DNA from: Petrocella sp024636985
Lineage (GTDB): Bacteria; Bacillota; Clostridia; Lachnospirales; Vallitaleaceae
DNA: 64,000 nucleotides
Assembly: GCA_024636985.1 (NCBI GenBank)
Contig: JAGXFY010000045.1
Coordinates: forward strand, 1-64,000
Reading direction: 5' to 3'
In this document: one piece after another, positions 32,787 through 42,764 of the stretch
Layout of the letters: every line of letters starts with the position of its first letter
Position numbering within the stretch: the stretch's first letter is position 1
Program-made: the position numbers and the translations under genes
Notes under the pieces: model-generated
Seen by the model: only the letters and a program-made list of their open reading frames with translations
Database searches by the model: none
What the model was told of the DNA's origin: nothing

Positions 32787-34091
32787 ATGAATAAGCTAAA
32801 AGGCTTTATTTTAATAGTATCAGCAATTGCCCTTCTCATATACTTTTACATGTTTGGAAGGTATGAGATCTCTTATGAGGGTCTTATTTTTTGGGGTCTT
32901 TTGGCGATTGTTTCAGAGACGTTTGTAATTGTATTACCTAATGGTGCTTCAACTTCTGTGGGTATGGCTGTTTACTTAGCCACACTTATAACAATTAATC
33001 CCCTTGTAGCCGTCATGGTTTCGGGAATTGCTTTCATATTACGCTTACCAACAGTAGATGGGAAGCGTAAACATGTAATTAATATGGGTCTAGGAATCAC
33101 TGCTTATAATATTGCTAGTCATACTATCTTTATCGGAATGATGGGAGCAGCCTATAATTATTTGGTTCATGAAAATACATCGTTCAATATGATTGCAATT
33201 ATTGCATTGGTGCTTCTAAGCTTGACGGAATTGGTTAGTATTATATTCATTTCTTTATATTTCCGCTTTGATGAATCTCCAAGAAATATTCAGTTGATAA
33301 AAAGCTTTCTAGGCGCTTTACCAAGTACTTTTGCTGTAGGTTCCTTAGGTATTTTGTTGGCTTTTGCAGAACTAAACTATGGTAAGGTGATTGTTGCCCT
33401 GTTCTTCATACCTCTACTCCTCGCAAGATATTCTTTTAAACTTTATTTTGATTCCCAGAAGATGAGCATGGAAACCATTCAAGCCTTGAATGAAGCACTA
33501 TTAATGCGAGATGCTTATACAAGTGGACACGCCACAAGGGTGGAGCGGTATTCTGCTATCTTGGCGAAAGCTTTAAAATATTTACCAAATGAAATGGAAA
33601 ACCTTCAAAAAGCAGCCAAACTCCATGATATAGGCAAGATTGGCATACCCGATGAAATCCTAAACAAAAGCGGTAAGTTATCAGAGGATGAATATAGTAA
33701 AATAAAGGATCATTCTGCCATGGGTGCCCAGATTCTTAGTAATGTGGATGCACTTAAAAAGATTTCTGAAGCAGTAAAATACCATCACGAAAGACCGGAC
33801 GGAAAAGGCTATCCTGAAGGCTTAATTGGCGATACTATTCCAAGGGATGCTGCCATCCTTTCTATCGCAGACACCTTTGACGCCATGACGACTGACCGAC
33901 CTTATCGTAAAGCACTAACACTAGACGAAGCTGTTGAGGAATTGATTCTTTATCGTGGTACTCAGTTTAACGCCAGTCTTGTAGGTATTGTCTTAGAACA
34001 TATAGAAGAATTCAGAGTAATCCTTGAGGAAAGCCAAGAGGATGTACGGGATATTTATTATAACGAAGCCTTAAGTGAGGTTAGTGTATGA
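32787..34091 (+). CDS. Membrane HD-GYP phosphodiesterase
   Basis: 434 residues. Six or so hydrophobic segments (residues 5-215) precede an HD-GYP domain with KLHDIGKIGIPDEIL, DHSAMGAQIL, HHERPDGKGYPEG and ADTFDAMTTDRPYRKA. The metal-binding His/Asp residues and the GYP signature are intact, so cyclic-di-GMP hydrolysis is likely. ATG 32787 is chosen because GGAGG lies six bases before it. The stop overlaps the next gene. Confidence 0.92.
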   Translation: MNKLKGFILIVSAIALLIYFYMFGRYEISYEGLIFWGLLAIVSETFVIVLPNGASTSVGMAVYLATLITINPLVAVMVSGIAFILRLPTVDGKRKHVINMGLGITAYNIASHTIFIGMMGAAYNYLVHENTSFNMIAIIALVLLSLTELVSIIFISLYFRFDESPRNIQLIKSFLGALPSTFAVGSLGILLAFAELNYGKVIVALFFIPLLLARYSFKLYFDSQKMSMETIQALNEALLMRDAYTSGHATRVERYSAILAKALKYLPNEMENLQKAAKLHDIGKIGIPDEILNKSGKLSEDEYSKIKDHSAMGAQILSNVDALKKISEAVKYHHERPDGKGYPEGLIGDTIPRDAAILSIADTFDAMTTDRPYRKALTLDEAVEELILYRGTQFNASLVGIVLEHIEEFRVILEESQEDVRDIYYNEALSEVSV

Positions 34092-34633
34092 TTATTGAAA
34101 GCATCGTTCTCTCAATCCTTATAGGGTGGATTCGAAAAGGCAAATTGAGATATTTGGGCTCAATTGAGATTAAAGGCATTTACCTGTTTTTTATAGGTGG
34201 CTTATTTCAAATATTACTTTTTGCTATGGCGGATGAACAAGGAAGCGGCATCGTACGTATGCTCTATGACCATTTTTATGTTTTACATTTATTAACTTAT
34301 GTCATTATCATGGTACCGATTTTTCTCAACTTGAAGTGGCGAGGTCTGAATCTAATGGGTCTTGGAACATTACTTAATCTAATACCTATTGCAGCCAACC
34401 AAGGAAGAATGCCGGTAGCACTTCCGGCACCCTATACGCCCAACTTTGATCTGGGCCATGTGTTGCTTGAGTCCGGCACCAGATTCAAGATGTTATCGGA
34501 TGTTATTTTTATAGGTCCCCCTTACCCGATGCCAAAGATTATGAGTGTCGGCGATTTACTGATTATGGCAGGTGTATTTTGGCTTATACAAAGTGCAATG
34601 ATGCTAGAAAAACCAAATCAAAAATCAATGTAG
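34088..34633 (+). CDS. DUF5317 membrane protein
   Basis: 181 residues with about five hydrophobic segments. NQGRMPVALPAP near the middle and FIGPPYPMPKIMSVGDLLIM near the end (here in two parts: FIGPPYPMP, MSVGDLLIM) fit the DUF5317 family. It starts on the HD-GYP stop (ATGA), so the two are co-translated. Function unknown. Confidence 0.72.
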   Translation: MIIESIVLSILIGWIRKGKLRYLGSIEIKGIYLFFIGGLFQILLFAMADEQGSGIVRMLYDHFYVLHLLTYVIIMVPIFLNLKWRGLNLMGLGTLLNLIPIAANQGRMPVALPAPYTPNFDLGHVLLESGTRFKMLSDVIFIGPPYPMPKIMSVGDLLIMAGVFWLIQSAMMLEKPNQKSM

Positions 34634-34665
34634 AATCAGGTAATGAATCCATATAGAATAAAATC

Positions 34666-34697
34666 TAAAGACCGACAGAAAAAAGTCAGGTCTTTTT
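34666..34697 (+). terminator. Terminator after the DUF5317 gene
   Basis: AAAGACCGAC pairs with GTCAGGTCTTT with one bulged base, followed by T. Confidence 0.85.
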
Positions 34698-34704
34698 AAT
34701 TGTT

Positions 34705-34733
34705 TTGTAATAAAGTATGGTGCAAGATATGAT
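34705..34733 (+). promoter_or_regulatory. Promoter of the GH18 gene
   Basis: TTGTAA at 34705 and TATGAT at 34728 are 17 bases apart. Confidence 0.6.
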
Positions 34734-34762
34734 AGAATAAGTTTTAAGTGAGGAGTGATGGC

Positions 34763-36496
34763 TTGTTAAAACTTTTAAGAGTAACAGCTTTGATTATTGT
34801 ATTTCTTTTGGTTGGTTTTGGAACCAACTTTTTTATAATGAAAAATGTCGATGAGACATATTTAATAGCGCCCAATATGACCATGGAGCCGGTTGAGAAC
34901 CTGATGACCGGCCTAAGTGAGGAAGAAACCCTAGTCATTATGGAAAATAAGATGATTGAGCTTGACCATTATCCTAGATATGTGGATGATGTTGTTTATG
35001 TTCCAATCACATTTGTTATGGACTATTTTAATGATGGCTTCTACTGGGACAATGAGGAAAAAATACTAACCTATACCACATTAAAAGACGTTATTCGTAT
35101 GGAAACAAACGCCTTAACCTACTTTGTGAACAAAGACCCCATCTCCCTTGAGATTCCTATCAGAGAGTTGGTGGCAGACATTCCGTTTATGCCATTGGAA
35201 CTGGTTAAAAAATTTGCCCACCACGACTTTTATTACGATGGTACAATTGATACTTTGACCATTGAAGATAAGAGCTTAGATGGGACTTATGGTATCGTGT
35301 CCCCAAGTACTCAAGAATATGGTGTTATCCGTTCTTGGAAAGATAAGAAGAGTACAGTGGTCAAAAAAGCAGCAAGAGGAGAAGAAGTAAAGATTTATGA
35401 GGATGACGGCATATGGCAACAAGTGCGAACCAAAGAAGGCTTAATTGGGTATATCCGTAAAGATGAAATGGGAGAAGAGCGACATATTGCAGGAGAGCCT
35501 GTGGTCAGAGAAATCTATAATTATGATACAAGACCAACTTTTGACGGGGCCCTAAACCTAGCATGGCATCAGGTGACCAATTCAACAGCCAACCGCTACT
35601 TAGAGGATGTGCTTGAAGGTGTACATGGTCTGAATGTCATATCACCGACCTGGCTTCATATAAAAGACTCAGAAGGTAATATAACCAATATTGCTGACCT
35701 GGATTATGTGAATAAAGCCCATGCCAGGGGCATACAAGTTTGGGCTTTATTTTCAAATCAGTTTGATCGTAAGTTGACCCATGAGGTATTAAGCAGCACA
35801 ACTAAAAGAGAAAAATTGATTAGGGAGTTACTGGCTTTATCCGCTCTTTATAACCTTGATGGTATCAATGTAGACTTTGAAAATGTCGGACAGGAAGATG
35901 GAATCTACTTTATTCAGTTTATCAAAGAATTAACCCCTTATCTTAAAAACCAAGGCTTGGTGGTCTCGGTGGATATGTATGTACCTTCACAATGGACGGC
36001 TCACTATGGACGAAAAGAAATTGGTGAGATTGTAGATTATGTTATGATTATGGCTTATGATGAGCATTGGTCGACTTCACCGGATAGTGGTTCAGTTGCC
36101 AGTATTGGATTTGTAGAAAAGGGTATTATTGATACACTTAAAGAAGTACCAAAAGAGAAGACGGTACTTGGACTGCCTTACTATACGAGACGGTGGACAG
36201 AAGAAGTTGTCGACGGCGAGATAAAAGTATCATCAAGGGCTTATGGTATGGACACAGCTTATAAAATCATGACTGAAGAAGGTGTGACATTCAGATGGTT
36301 AGATGACATTAAGCAATACTATGGAGAATATGAAAAAGATGGTAAGACCTATAAAATGTGGTTGGAAGAAGAACAATCCATTGAAGAAAAAGTAAAGTTG
36401 CTTTCCAAGCATCAATTAGTGGGTGTGGCCGGATGGAAGATTGGCTTAGAAAAAGAGGCCATTTGGGATGTTCTAAGAAAACACCTTGTACCATAA
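34763..36496 (+). CDS. Secreted GH18 glycosidase with stalk and SH3 domains
   Basis: 577 residues. An N-terminal helix (residues 5-25) exports or anchors it. A copper amine oxidase-like stalk domain covers about 45-175, then a bacterial SH3 domain (GVIRSWKDKKSTVVKKAARG region) and a GH18 barrel from about 250. LDGINVDFENV near residue 375 supplies the catalytic DxxDxDxE-type motif. Relatives act on peptidoglycan, for example in spore cortex lysis. Start TTG 34763 is preferred because GAGGAG lies seven bases before it; GTG 34748 overlaps that region. Confidence 0.85.
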   Translation: MLKLLRVTALIIVFLLVGFGTNFFIMKNVDETYLIAPNMTMEPVENLMTGLSEEETLVIMENKMIELDHYPRYVDDVVYVPITFVMDYFNDGFYWDNEEKILTYTTLKDVIRMETNALTYFVNKDPISLEIPIRELVADIPFMPLELVKKFAHHDFYYDGTIDTLTIEDKSLDGTYGIVSPSTQEYGVIRSWKDKKSTVVKKAARGEEVKIYEDDGIWQQVRTKEGLIGYIRKDEMGEERHIAGEPVVREIYNYDTRPTFDGALNLAWHQVTNSTANRYLEDVLEGVHGLNVISPTWLHIKDSEGNITNIADLDYVNKAHARGIQVWALFSNQFDRKLTHEVLSSTTKREKLIRELLALSALYNLDGINVDFENVGQEDGIYFIQFIKELTPYLKNQGLVVSVDMYVPSQWTAHYGRKEIGEIVDYVMIMAYDEHWSTSPDSGSVASIGFVEKGIIDTLKEVPKEKTVLGLPYYTRRWTEEVVDGEIKVSSRAYGMDTAYKIMTEEGVTFRWLDDIKQYYGEYEKDGKTYKMWLEEEQSIEEKVKLLSKHQLVGVAGWKIGLEKEAIWDVLRKHLVP

Positions 36497-36576
36497 ATAA
36501 ATCAAGCAACCAGCCAAAGTATTCTAAGCATAAGAGGTACGATGGGATAAAGTTGTGTGAAAAATAGGCGGGCGGT

Positions 36577-37416
36577 ATGAAACAATTAAGGGCTATTATG
36601 GAGTGTATACTACTTCTGGGTATTGTATATCTCATATATGAAATCATGTATTTTGCATACAACTATATTATTTTTTACGGCTTACAACAAGAGTGGGTAT
36701 GGATTCCCATTGAAGCTTATGCACATCTAGGAGACATAGAAAGTATGACCTTAGAATATGTAAGCGACCATCCTCTGGAATATACCCTAATAAGTTGGTT
36801 GATGGTTGCATGTTTTTTTCTAAGCGTCGTCATTTTTTCAAAACAAAAATTAAGTCAAACATTTGCTATAAGACATATGAGCATAAAAAACAGCTTAACA
36901 AGTATGGTAACAGGCATTGGCTTGGTTTTTTTGATGAACGGCTTGATTAGATTTATTAGCGCAGCGACAGATATTGAATTTTCATATTTAAGTTCTTCAA
37001 CATTCCGAGTTTATAATTTGTGGTTTCTCATGGTGGTGGTTGGTATATTAACACCAATTTTTGAAGAGCTATTCTTTAGAGGCGTGGTACTGAGCAGATT
37101 GTCACATGGATTTGGTCCATTGGTTAGCATCTTATTGTCAAGTGTGATGTTCTCCCTTAGTCATATGAATCCGGTTCAGAGCATCTATGTTTTCCCGGTG
37201 GGGCTACTAGCGGCCTACTTGGTTTATAAAACCGGTTCCATTTTTTCGGCGATTTGGTTACATACGCTATACAATATTTTGAATATTTATCTTGCTAAGA
37301 TTGATTTTTTTCAGTACAATAGTGTACAGCTTTTAGTCTTAATGCTTATAGGAATATGTCTCCTTGGAATTGGACTTTATCAATCAGAAGCGCAAAATGC
37401 TATAGAAAATCCTTAA
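36577..37416 (+). CDS. CPBP-family intramembrane protease
   Basis: A 279-residue protein with about eight membrane helices. The CPBP/Abi motifs are intact: EELFFRGVVLSRL (EExxxR) near residue 160 and SLSHMNP near 190, with HTLYNI near 228. Members cleave CAAX-like or other membrane substrates; the substrate here is unknown. The ribosome site before ATG 36577 (GGGCGG) is weak. Confidence 0.85.
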   Translation: MKQLRAIMECILLLGIVYLIYEIMYFAYNYIIFYGLQQEWVWIPIEAYAHLGDIESMTLEYVSDHPLEYTLISWLMVACFFLSVVIFSKQKLSQTFAIRHMSIKNSLTSMVTGIGLVFLMNGLIRFISAATDIEFSYLSSSTFRVYNLWFLMVVVGILTPIFEELFFRGVVLSRLSHGFGPLVSILLSSVMFSLSHMNPVQSIYVFPVGLLAAYLVYKTGSIFSAIWLHTLYNILNIYLAKIDFFQYNSVQLLVLMLIGICLLGIGLYQSEAQNAIENP

Positions 37417-37489
37417 TGGATTTATTTTTCCCAAAAGTATGTTATAATTATACAGGACAATAATCCGAGTGCATAGAATACGGTGACCA

Positions 37490-38536
37490 ATGGATACAAG
37501 AATACTGCATATAACACTAGAAAATCAAATTGACCTAATCAGAGAAGCAGCAATGACCTTGAAAATTGGTGGTCTAGTTGCTTTTCCTACTGAAACGGTT
37601 TATGGGATTGGTGCAAATGCCTTAGACGCATCTATTGTTAGAAAAATATATGAAGCTAAGGGACGACCTTCGGATAATCCTTTAATTGTCCATATTGGTG
37701 ACGCCATAGAGGTCGAAAAATATGTAGCCGATATTCCGGAGATTGCCATACCCTTAATGAAAGCTTTTTGGCCCGGTCCGTTGACGTTGATTTTCAAGAA
37801 GAATCATGTGATTCCTTATGAAATTACAGGCGGTTTAGATACCGTAGCTATTCGAGTACCTGCTCATCCGCTAGCAAGGGATATCATAAAACAATCCGGT
37901 TTGCCTATTGCTGCGCCCAGCGCTAATATATCAGGAAAACCGAGCCCAACCAACGCAGCCCATGTCATTTTGGATTTAAGTGGACGTGTGGATATGATTG
38001 TGGATGGTGGAGATGCTAATATTGGTCTTGAATCTACAGTGCTGGATGTAACATCTGAACCGGCAACAATATTAAGGCCGGGTGGCATTACAAAAGCAAT
38101 GATTGAAGAAGTTATAGGGCCAGTGGCTCAGAACCCAAGCAATCTTGGCCTACCGGAGGATGACACACCAAAAGCACCGGGAATGAAGTATAAACATTAT
38201 GCACCAAAAGGTAGATTGGTTATCTATTATGGCAGCAAAGCAAAAGCAATAGAGGCCATGAATATTTCAGTCCAAAAAAGCTTGAATAATCATGAAAAAG
38301 TCGGTATTATTGCAACGAATGAAGATCGTGAGGCTTATAACTGTCCAACGATTTTAACGATTGGTTCAGAACATGATGCCCATGAAATTGCATCAAACCT
38401 TTTTAAGGTGTTAAGGCAAATGGATGACTTGGGTATTGAAAAAATATTGACGCAAGCCTTTCATGAAAAGGAGATTGGTGTAGCCACCATGAACCGATTA
38501 TTAAAAGCAGCAAATAATGAGCAACGCTTCGTTTAG
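37490..38536 (+). CDS. Threonylcarbamoyl-AMP synthase (Sua5 type)
   Basis: Makes threonylcarbamoyl-AMP from threonine, bicarbonate and ATP, the first step to the t6A base in ANN-decoding tRNAs. The YrdC domain shows FPTETVYGIGANA and KGRPSDNPLIVHI. LRPGGITKAMIEEV leads to a C-terminal Sua5 domain, so the protein is the long form (348 residues). A TATAAT lies at 37443. It is followed by ywlE, rpiB and upp in the order usual for Firmicutes. Confidence 0.93.
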   Translation: MDTRILHITLENQIDLIREAAMTLKIGGLVAFPTETVYGIGANALDASIVRKIYEAKGRPSDNPLIVHIGDAIEVEKYVADIPEIAIPLMKAFWPGPLTLIFKKNHVIPYEITGGLDTVAIRVPAHPLARDIIKQSGLPIAAPSANISGKPSPTNAAHVILDLSGRVDMIVDGGDANIGLESTVLDVTSEPATILRPGGITKAMIEEVIGPVAQNPSNLGLPEDDTPKAPGMKYKHYAPKGRLVIYYGSKAKAIEAMNISVQKSLNNHEKVGIIATNEDREAYNCPTILTIGSEHDAHEIASNLFKVLRQMDDLGIEKILTQAFHEKEIGVATMNRLLKAANNEQRFV

Positions 38537-38545
38537 AGGAGTATT

Positions 38546-38986
38546 ATGAAGGATTTAATGTTTGTTTGTACAGGGAACACCTGCAGATCTCCGATTGCAG
38601 AAGGTTTGGCAAAACATATGTTAGGTAATAAAAAGGCGATTATACTATCCAGGGGTATTTCCGTCAATTTAGAAGCGCCTGCGAATATGAATGCTGTAGA
38701 GGCCATGGATAAGAAACATATTTCCATTAAGGACCATAAATCAAAACGCTTTGACCCGAAAGAAATAACGGATGATATGCTCATATTGACCATGACATCC
38801 AGACATGAAACCTATCTAAAATACCACTATCCAATGTTGGAAGATAAAATACATACTTTGTTGGCATATGTTGATATGACTGGTGATGTGGAAGATCCTT
38901 TTGGTCTGGATCAAGAAGTTTATGATCAATGTGCCAATCAATTAGAGACTGCCATCAGTAAGCTGATGGAACAATTAGAAGCATAA
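38546..38986 (+). CDS. ywlE: Low-molecular-weight phosphatase, protein arginine phosphatase type
   Basis: A 146-residue LMW phosphatase. The P-loop is CTGNTCRS at residues 8-15, with Cys8 and Arg14 catalytic. DPFG near residue 117 carries the general acid. Thr12 in the loop is the residue that in Bacillus YwlE favours phosphoarginine over phosphotyrosine. No mcsB kinase is in this window. GAGGAG lies upstream. Confidence 0.88.
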   Translation: MKDLMFVCTGNTCRSPIAEGLAKHMLGNKKAIILSRGISVNLEAPANMNAVEAMDKKHISIKDHKSKRFDPKEITDDMLILTMTSRHETYLKYHYPMLEDKIHTLLAYVDMTGDVEDPFGLDQEVYDQCANQLETAISKLMEQLEA

Positions 38987-39030
38987 TACAGAAATCGTGT
39001 CAAAGGACACGATGCACAAGGAGGAAAAGA

Positions 39031-39459
39031 ATGATAGCAATAGGTTGCGATCATGGCGGTTACGCCCTCAAACAGGAAATCATTAAAGAATTTGATGAAA
39101 AAGGCATTTCCTACATAGATTTTGGGACTCATGACGAAGCATCAGTAGATTACCCAGATTATGCAAAACAGGTGTGTCATTATGTACTTGAACATGAAAA
39201 AGCCCAAGGTATCTTGATATGTGGAACAGGTATCGGTATTTCGATAGCAGCCAATAGACATGTCGGTATTAGAGCCGCTTTATGTCATGATTGTTTTTCA
39301 GCAGAAGCGACCAAACTTCATAACGATGCAAATGTGTTATGTCTTGGAGGACGTGTTGTAGGGCCTGGACTGGCTTTAAAAATTGTGGATACTTTTATCC
39401 ATACGGATTTTTCAAACGAGGAACGCCACAGAAGACGTGTGGAAAAAATAGAAGATTAG
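39031..39459 (+). CDS. rpiB: Ribose-5-phosphate isomerase B
   Basis: Interconverts ribose 5-phosphate and ribulose 5-phosphate. MIAIGCDHGGYALK, a variant of the usual start, places the phosphate and substrate residues. ICGTGIGISIAANR and RAALCHD follow, with the catalytic Cys in GTGIG's preceding cysteine (ICGTG). Length 142 is typical. AAGGAGG precedes ATG 39031. Confidence 0.95.
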   Translation: MIAIGCDHGGYALKQEIIKEFDEKGISYIDFGTHDEASVDYPDYAKQVCHYVLEHEKAQGILICGTGIGISIAANRHVGIRAALCHDCFSAEATKLHNDANVLCLGGRVVGPGLALKIVDTFIHTDFSNEERHRRRVEKIED

Positions 39460-39499
39460 TTATAAATCAAATAAAAGACGATCCTATAGGAGGGCAAAA

Positions 39500-40129
39500 A
39501 TGTCAAATGTATTTGTAATGGACCATCCACTCATTCAACACAAAGTAGGTGTCCTAAGAAGAGAAGAAACGGGTTCCAAAGAATTTAGAGAACTGGTTAA
39601 TGAAATAGCTATGCTCATGTGCTATGAAGCGACAAGAAACCTTCCTTTACGTGATGAAATTGTTCAGACACCTGTGGCACAGGCTACCGTAAAACAAATA
39701 GCAGGCAAGAACCTTGGTATTGTACCAATATTAAGAGCCGGACTTGGTATGGTAGATGGCATGCTTACCTTGGTTCCAACAGCAAAGGTCGGTCATATTG
39801 GCTTGTATCGTGATCCGGAAACCCTTAATCCTGTTGAGTACTACTGTAAGTTACCTTATGATGCTGCAGAACGAGATATATTTGTACTTGACCCGATGCT
39901 GGCAACAGGTGGATCTGCAGTAGCAGCCATTCAATTCATTAAAGACAAAGGCGTTAGCCGTATCCATTTTATGTGCTTAATTGCAGCACCGGAAGGTGTG
40001 AAAAAAGTACAAGATGCCCATCCGGATGTAGACATATACATTGCAGCACTTGACGAGCGATTAAATGACCATGGCTATATCATTCCCGGACTTGGTGATG
40101 CCGGTGACCGTTTATATGGAACGAAATAA
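39500..40129 (+). CDS. upp: Uracil phosphoribosyltransferase
   Basis: Salvages uracil to UMP with PRPP. LRREETGSKEFRELV at the start, GIVPILRAGLGMVDG, and the PRPP loop LDPMLATGGSAVAAI near residue 130 are diagnostic. The C-terminus has YIIPGLGDAGDRLYGT. Length 209 is typical. Confidence 0.97.
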   Translation: MSNVFVMDHPLIQHKVGVLRREETGSKEFRELVNEIAMLMCYEATRNLPLRDEIVQTPVAQATVKQIAGKNLGIVPILRAGLGMVDGMLTLVPTAKVGHIGLYRDPETLNPVEYYCKLPYDAAERDIFVLDPMLATGGSAVAAIQFIKDKGVSRIHFMCLIAAPEGVKKVQDAHPDVDIYIAALDERLNDHGYIIPGLGDAGDRLYGTK

Positions 40130-40167
40130 GCAATAAAGAAGTCGGAAAATTTGGAGATGATGGAATA

Positions 40168-41238
40168 ATGGAATTACTAAGAAGCATGAATATCAATATC
40201 ATCTATATCATTGCCTTTTCTATGGCATTTGGTATCACTGTGCTGGCAACACCTTTCAGCAAAAAATTAGCCATAAAAGTCGGAGCGATTGACCATCCCA
40301 AAGCATTAGGCGTTCATGATAAGCCTATGCCCCTTGCAGGAGGTTCGGCTATTGTGACCGGTTTCATTGTAACCTCTCTTTTAATTGCACCATTGGTTGG
40401 TGGTTTTATCTCGATGGAATTTTTCGGACTCATCATAGGTAGCATCATCATAACCATTGTTGGCTTCTTAGATGATATCTATCAGCTTAGCCCTAAGCTC
40501 AGAATATTTTTTCAGATTCTAGCTGCTTTGATTGTCGTTTTTTCAGGAACCAGTATAGAGATTCTATCATGGCCATGGGCCAATGGTGGTGTTATACAAG
40601 TAGGTTCGATTGGTAATGTTCTAACCGTTTTATGGATTGTCGGCCTTACCAATGCAGTAAACTTTCTAGATGGTCTGGATGGTCTAGCAACAGGTGTGGC
40701 ATCCATAGCATCACTGAGTTTTATGATTATATCTTTTATTTTTGGTCCTCCGGTTATCGTTGTACTAGCAGCTGCACTTGCAGGTTCCTGTTTAGGGTTT
40801 CTACCTCATAATTTTAACCCGGCTAAGATTTTCATGGGTGACACAGGATCTACATTCTTAGGCTATACCTTAGCCGTCATATCAATCCAAGGTTTAACAA
40901 AAAGTTATACTGTGGTTACAGTCATTGTAGGGGCCATTGTACTTGGGTTACCAATATTTGACACATCTTTCGCTATTATACGACGTTTAGTCAACAAGCA
41001 ATCCATATATAAAGGTGACCGAGGTCATCTTCATCACAGACTTGTGGACAAAGGCATTAGCCACAAAAGAGCTGTTTTAACCATGTACGGCGTTAGTGGT
41101 TGCTTTGGTATAGCTGGCATTCTTTTTGCCCTAAAAGATTTTTTCTTTGCTTCTTTAATAATAGGCATCATTATGACGGTATGGTTAGGTGACATTTTAT
41201 ACACCAATCATCAGAACAAAAAGATTAAGAGTGATTAA
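40168..41238 (+). CDS. tagO: Undecaprenyl-phosphate GlcNAc-1-phosphate transferase
   Basis: A ten-helix membrane enzyme of the WecA/TagO family, which starts wall-polymer synthesis by loading an amino-sugar phosphate on undecaprenyl phosphate. FLDDIYQLSPK, NFLDGLDGLATG, FMGDTGSTFLGY and GDRGHLHHRL are the conserved catalytic loops. Length 356. The wecB gene follows at 49 bases, consistent with a wall teichoic or secondary polymer pathway. Confidence 0.9.
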   Translation: MELLRSMNINIIYIIAFSMAFGITVLATPFSKKLAIKVGAIDHPKALGVHDKPMPLAGGSAIVTGFIVTSLLIAPLVGGFISMEFFGLIIGSIIITIVGFLDDIYQLSPKLRIFFQILAALIVVFSGTSIEILSWPWANGGVIQVGSIGNVLTVLWIVGLTNAVNFLDGLDGLATGVASIASLSFMIISFIFGPPVIVVLAAALAGSCLGFLPHNFNPAKIFMGDTGSTFLGYTLAVISIQGLTKSYTVVTVIVGAIVLGLPIFDTSFAIIRRLVNKQSIYKGDRGHLHHRLVDKGISHKRAVLTMYGVSGCFGIAGILFALKDFFFASLIIGIIMTVWLGDILYTNHQNKKIKSD

Positions 41239-41286
41239 TCATCTGGGAAAGTTGAGAAAATTATAATCAACATCAGGAGGAACACT

Positions 41287-42396
41287 ATGAAAGTCATGAG
41301 CATATTTGGAACGAGACCGGAGGCCATTAAGATGGGACCGGTTGTAAAAGCCTTGGAAAAAGAAGAAGGCATAGAGAGTATTGTATGTGTAACAGCTCAG
41401 CATAGAGAAATGTTGGATCAGGTCCTTGAAGTGTTTGATATAAAACCGGACTACGATTTAGATATCATGCAACAACATCAAACATTAACGGACATTACAA
41501 CAAGAGCCATCAAAGGACTAGAAAAGGTTATGGAAGAGGCTAAACCGGATGTTGTACTTGTTCATGGTGACACAACCACCACATTTGCAGGTTCACTTGC
41601 AGCATTTTACCATCAAATCGCTGTAGGCCATGTAGAAGCTGGCCTTCGTACCTATGACAAATATCAACCTTTTCCTGAAGAAATGAACCGAAAACTGACA
41701 GGAAGTATTGCAGACTATCACTTTGCACCTACTGAAACAGCCAAAAACCATTTGCTACTGGAAAATGTTGATGAAGCTTGTATTACTGTTACAGGCAATA
41801 CAGTCATTGATGCTCTATCATCTACCATCAACGATGACTATCGTTTTACTGTTGATGCCCTAAACCATATTGACTATAAGAACAAAAAAATAATAGCCAT
41901 GACAGCGCACCGTCGTGAAAACTTAGGACAGCCACTAGAAAACATATGTGAAGCCGTATTAGAAGTGGTTAATCGTAGACCGGAGGTTGAGATTGTATAT
42001 GCAGTCCACCTTAATCCTAAGGTTATGGATGTGGTCAATCGAATTTTAGGTAATCATGATCGCATTCACCTTTTGCCGCCACTTGAATTAAAAGATATGC
42101 ATAACTTATTAGCAAGATCTTATCTGGTATTAACAGATTCAGGTGGATTACAAGAAGAAGTACCTTCTTTAGGTAAACCGGTGCTTGTTCTTAGGGATGT
42201 AACAGAGAGACCGGAAGGTGTAGAAGCGGGAACACTTAAGCTTGTAGGAACGGACAAATCGACGATTGTAGATACAACCTTAGAGTTACTTATGAATAAG
42301 GACAGCTACAATAAGATGGCAACCGCCACGAATCCATACGGAGACGGACATGCATCAGAACGCATTGTAGCATGGTTAAAGGCTAATCATAAGTAG
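41287..42396 (+). CDS. wecB: UDP-N-acetylglucosamine 2-epimerase
   Basis: Converts UDP-GlcNAc to UDP-ManNAc without hydrolysis. MSIFGTRPEAIKMGPVV, VHGDTTTTFAGSLAAF, GHVEAGLRT, TAHRRENLG and TDSGGLQEEVPSLGKP in shorter form (SGGLQEE) mark the family. Length 369 is normal. Paired with tagO it may supply ManNAc for a linkage unit. Confidence 0.95.
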   Translation: MKVMSIFGTRPEAIKMGPVVKALEKEEGIESIVCVTAQHREMLDQVLEVFDIKPDYDLDIMQQHQTLTDITTRAIKGLEKVMEEAKPDVVLVHGDTTTTFAGSLAAFYHQIAVGHVEAGLRTYDKYQPFPEEMNRKLTGSIADYHFAPTETAKNHLLLENVDEACITVTGNTVIDALSSTINDDYRFTVDALNHIDYKNKKIIAMTAHRRENLGQPLENICEAVLEVVNRRPEVEIVYAVHLNPKVMDVVNRILGNHDRIHLLPPLELKDMHNLLARSYLVLTDSGGLQEEVPSLGKPVLVLRDVTERPEGVEAGTLKLVGTDKSTIVDTTLELLMNKDSYNKMATATNPYGDGHASERIVAWLKANHK

Positions 42397-42466
42397 ATAA
42401 TTATTTCAAAATGGACAAAATATCGTGAAAATCATAACAATTATTCGTGAATCTTGTGAAATTATA

Positions 42467-42495
42467 TTTACATTCACCTTATTTACAGGTATAAT
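42467..42495 (+). promoter_or_regulatory. Promoter of the ATP synthase operon
   Basis: TTTACA at 42467 and TATAAT at 42490 are 17 bases apart, 29 bases before the first gene. Confidence 0.8.
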
Positions 42496-42524
42496 ACTAT
42501 CTTGTAGAAGGGTTGTGAGAAGTC

Positions 42525-42764
42525 ATGAAATTTGATTATCTAAAGAATTTGGCCCTTGTCAGTCAGATTGGTCTATTGATGGCAATACCCATTTTTCTTT
42601 GTATCTTCATTGGACACTGGTTAGATGGGAAGTTTGGAACTAATGGATTATTTCTAATCATATTTTTAATCCTTGGTGTTTTAGCAGCTTTTAGAAACCT
42701 ATTCGTTACCGTTCTAAATAGAGTTGATTCGGGAAAGAAGGATTCTAAGCATGATAGAAAATAA
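42525..42764 (+). CDS. AtpZ/AtpI-family membrane protein
   Basis: A 79-residue protein with two membrane helices. It starts the ATP synthase operon. GHWLDGKFGTNGLFLIIFLI contains the WLD and GT features of the AtpZ/AtpI-like family, thought to aid Fo assembly or ion balance. Its stop lies inside the next gene. Confidence 0.8.
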   Translation: MKFDYLKNLALVSQIGLLMAIPIFLCIFIGHWLDGKFGTNGLFLIIFLILGVLAAFRNLFVTVLNRVDSGKKDSKHDRK

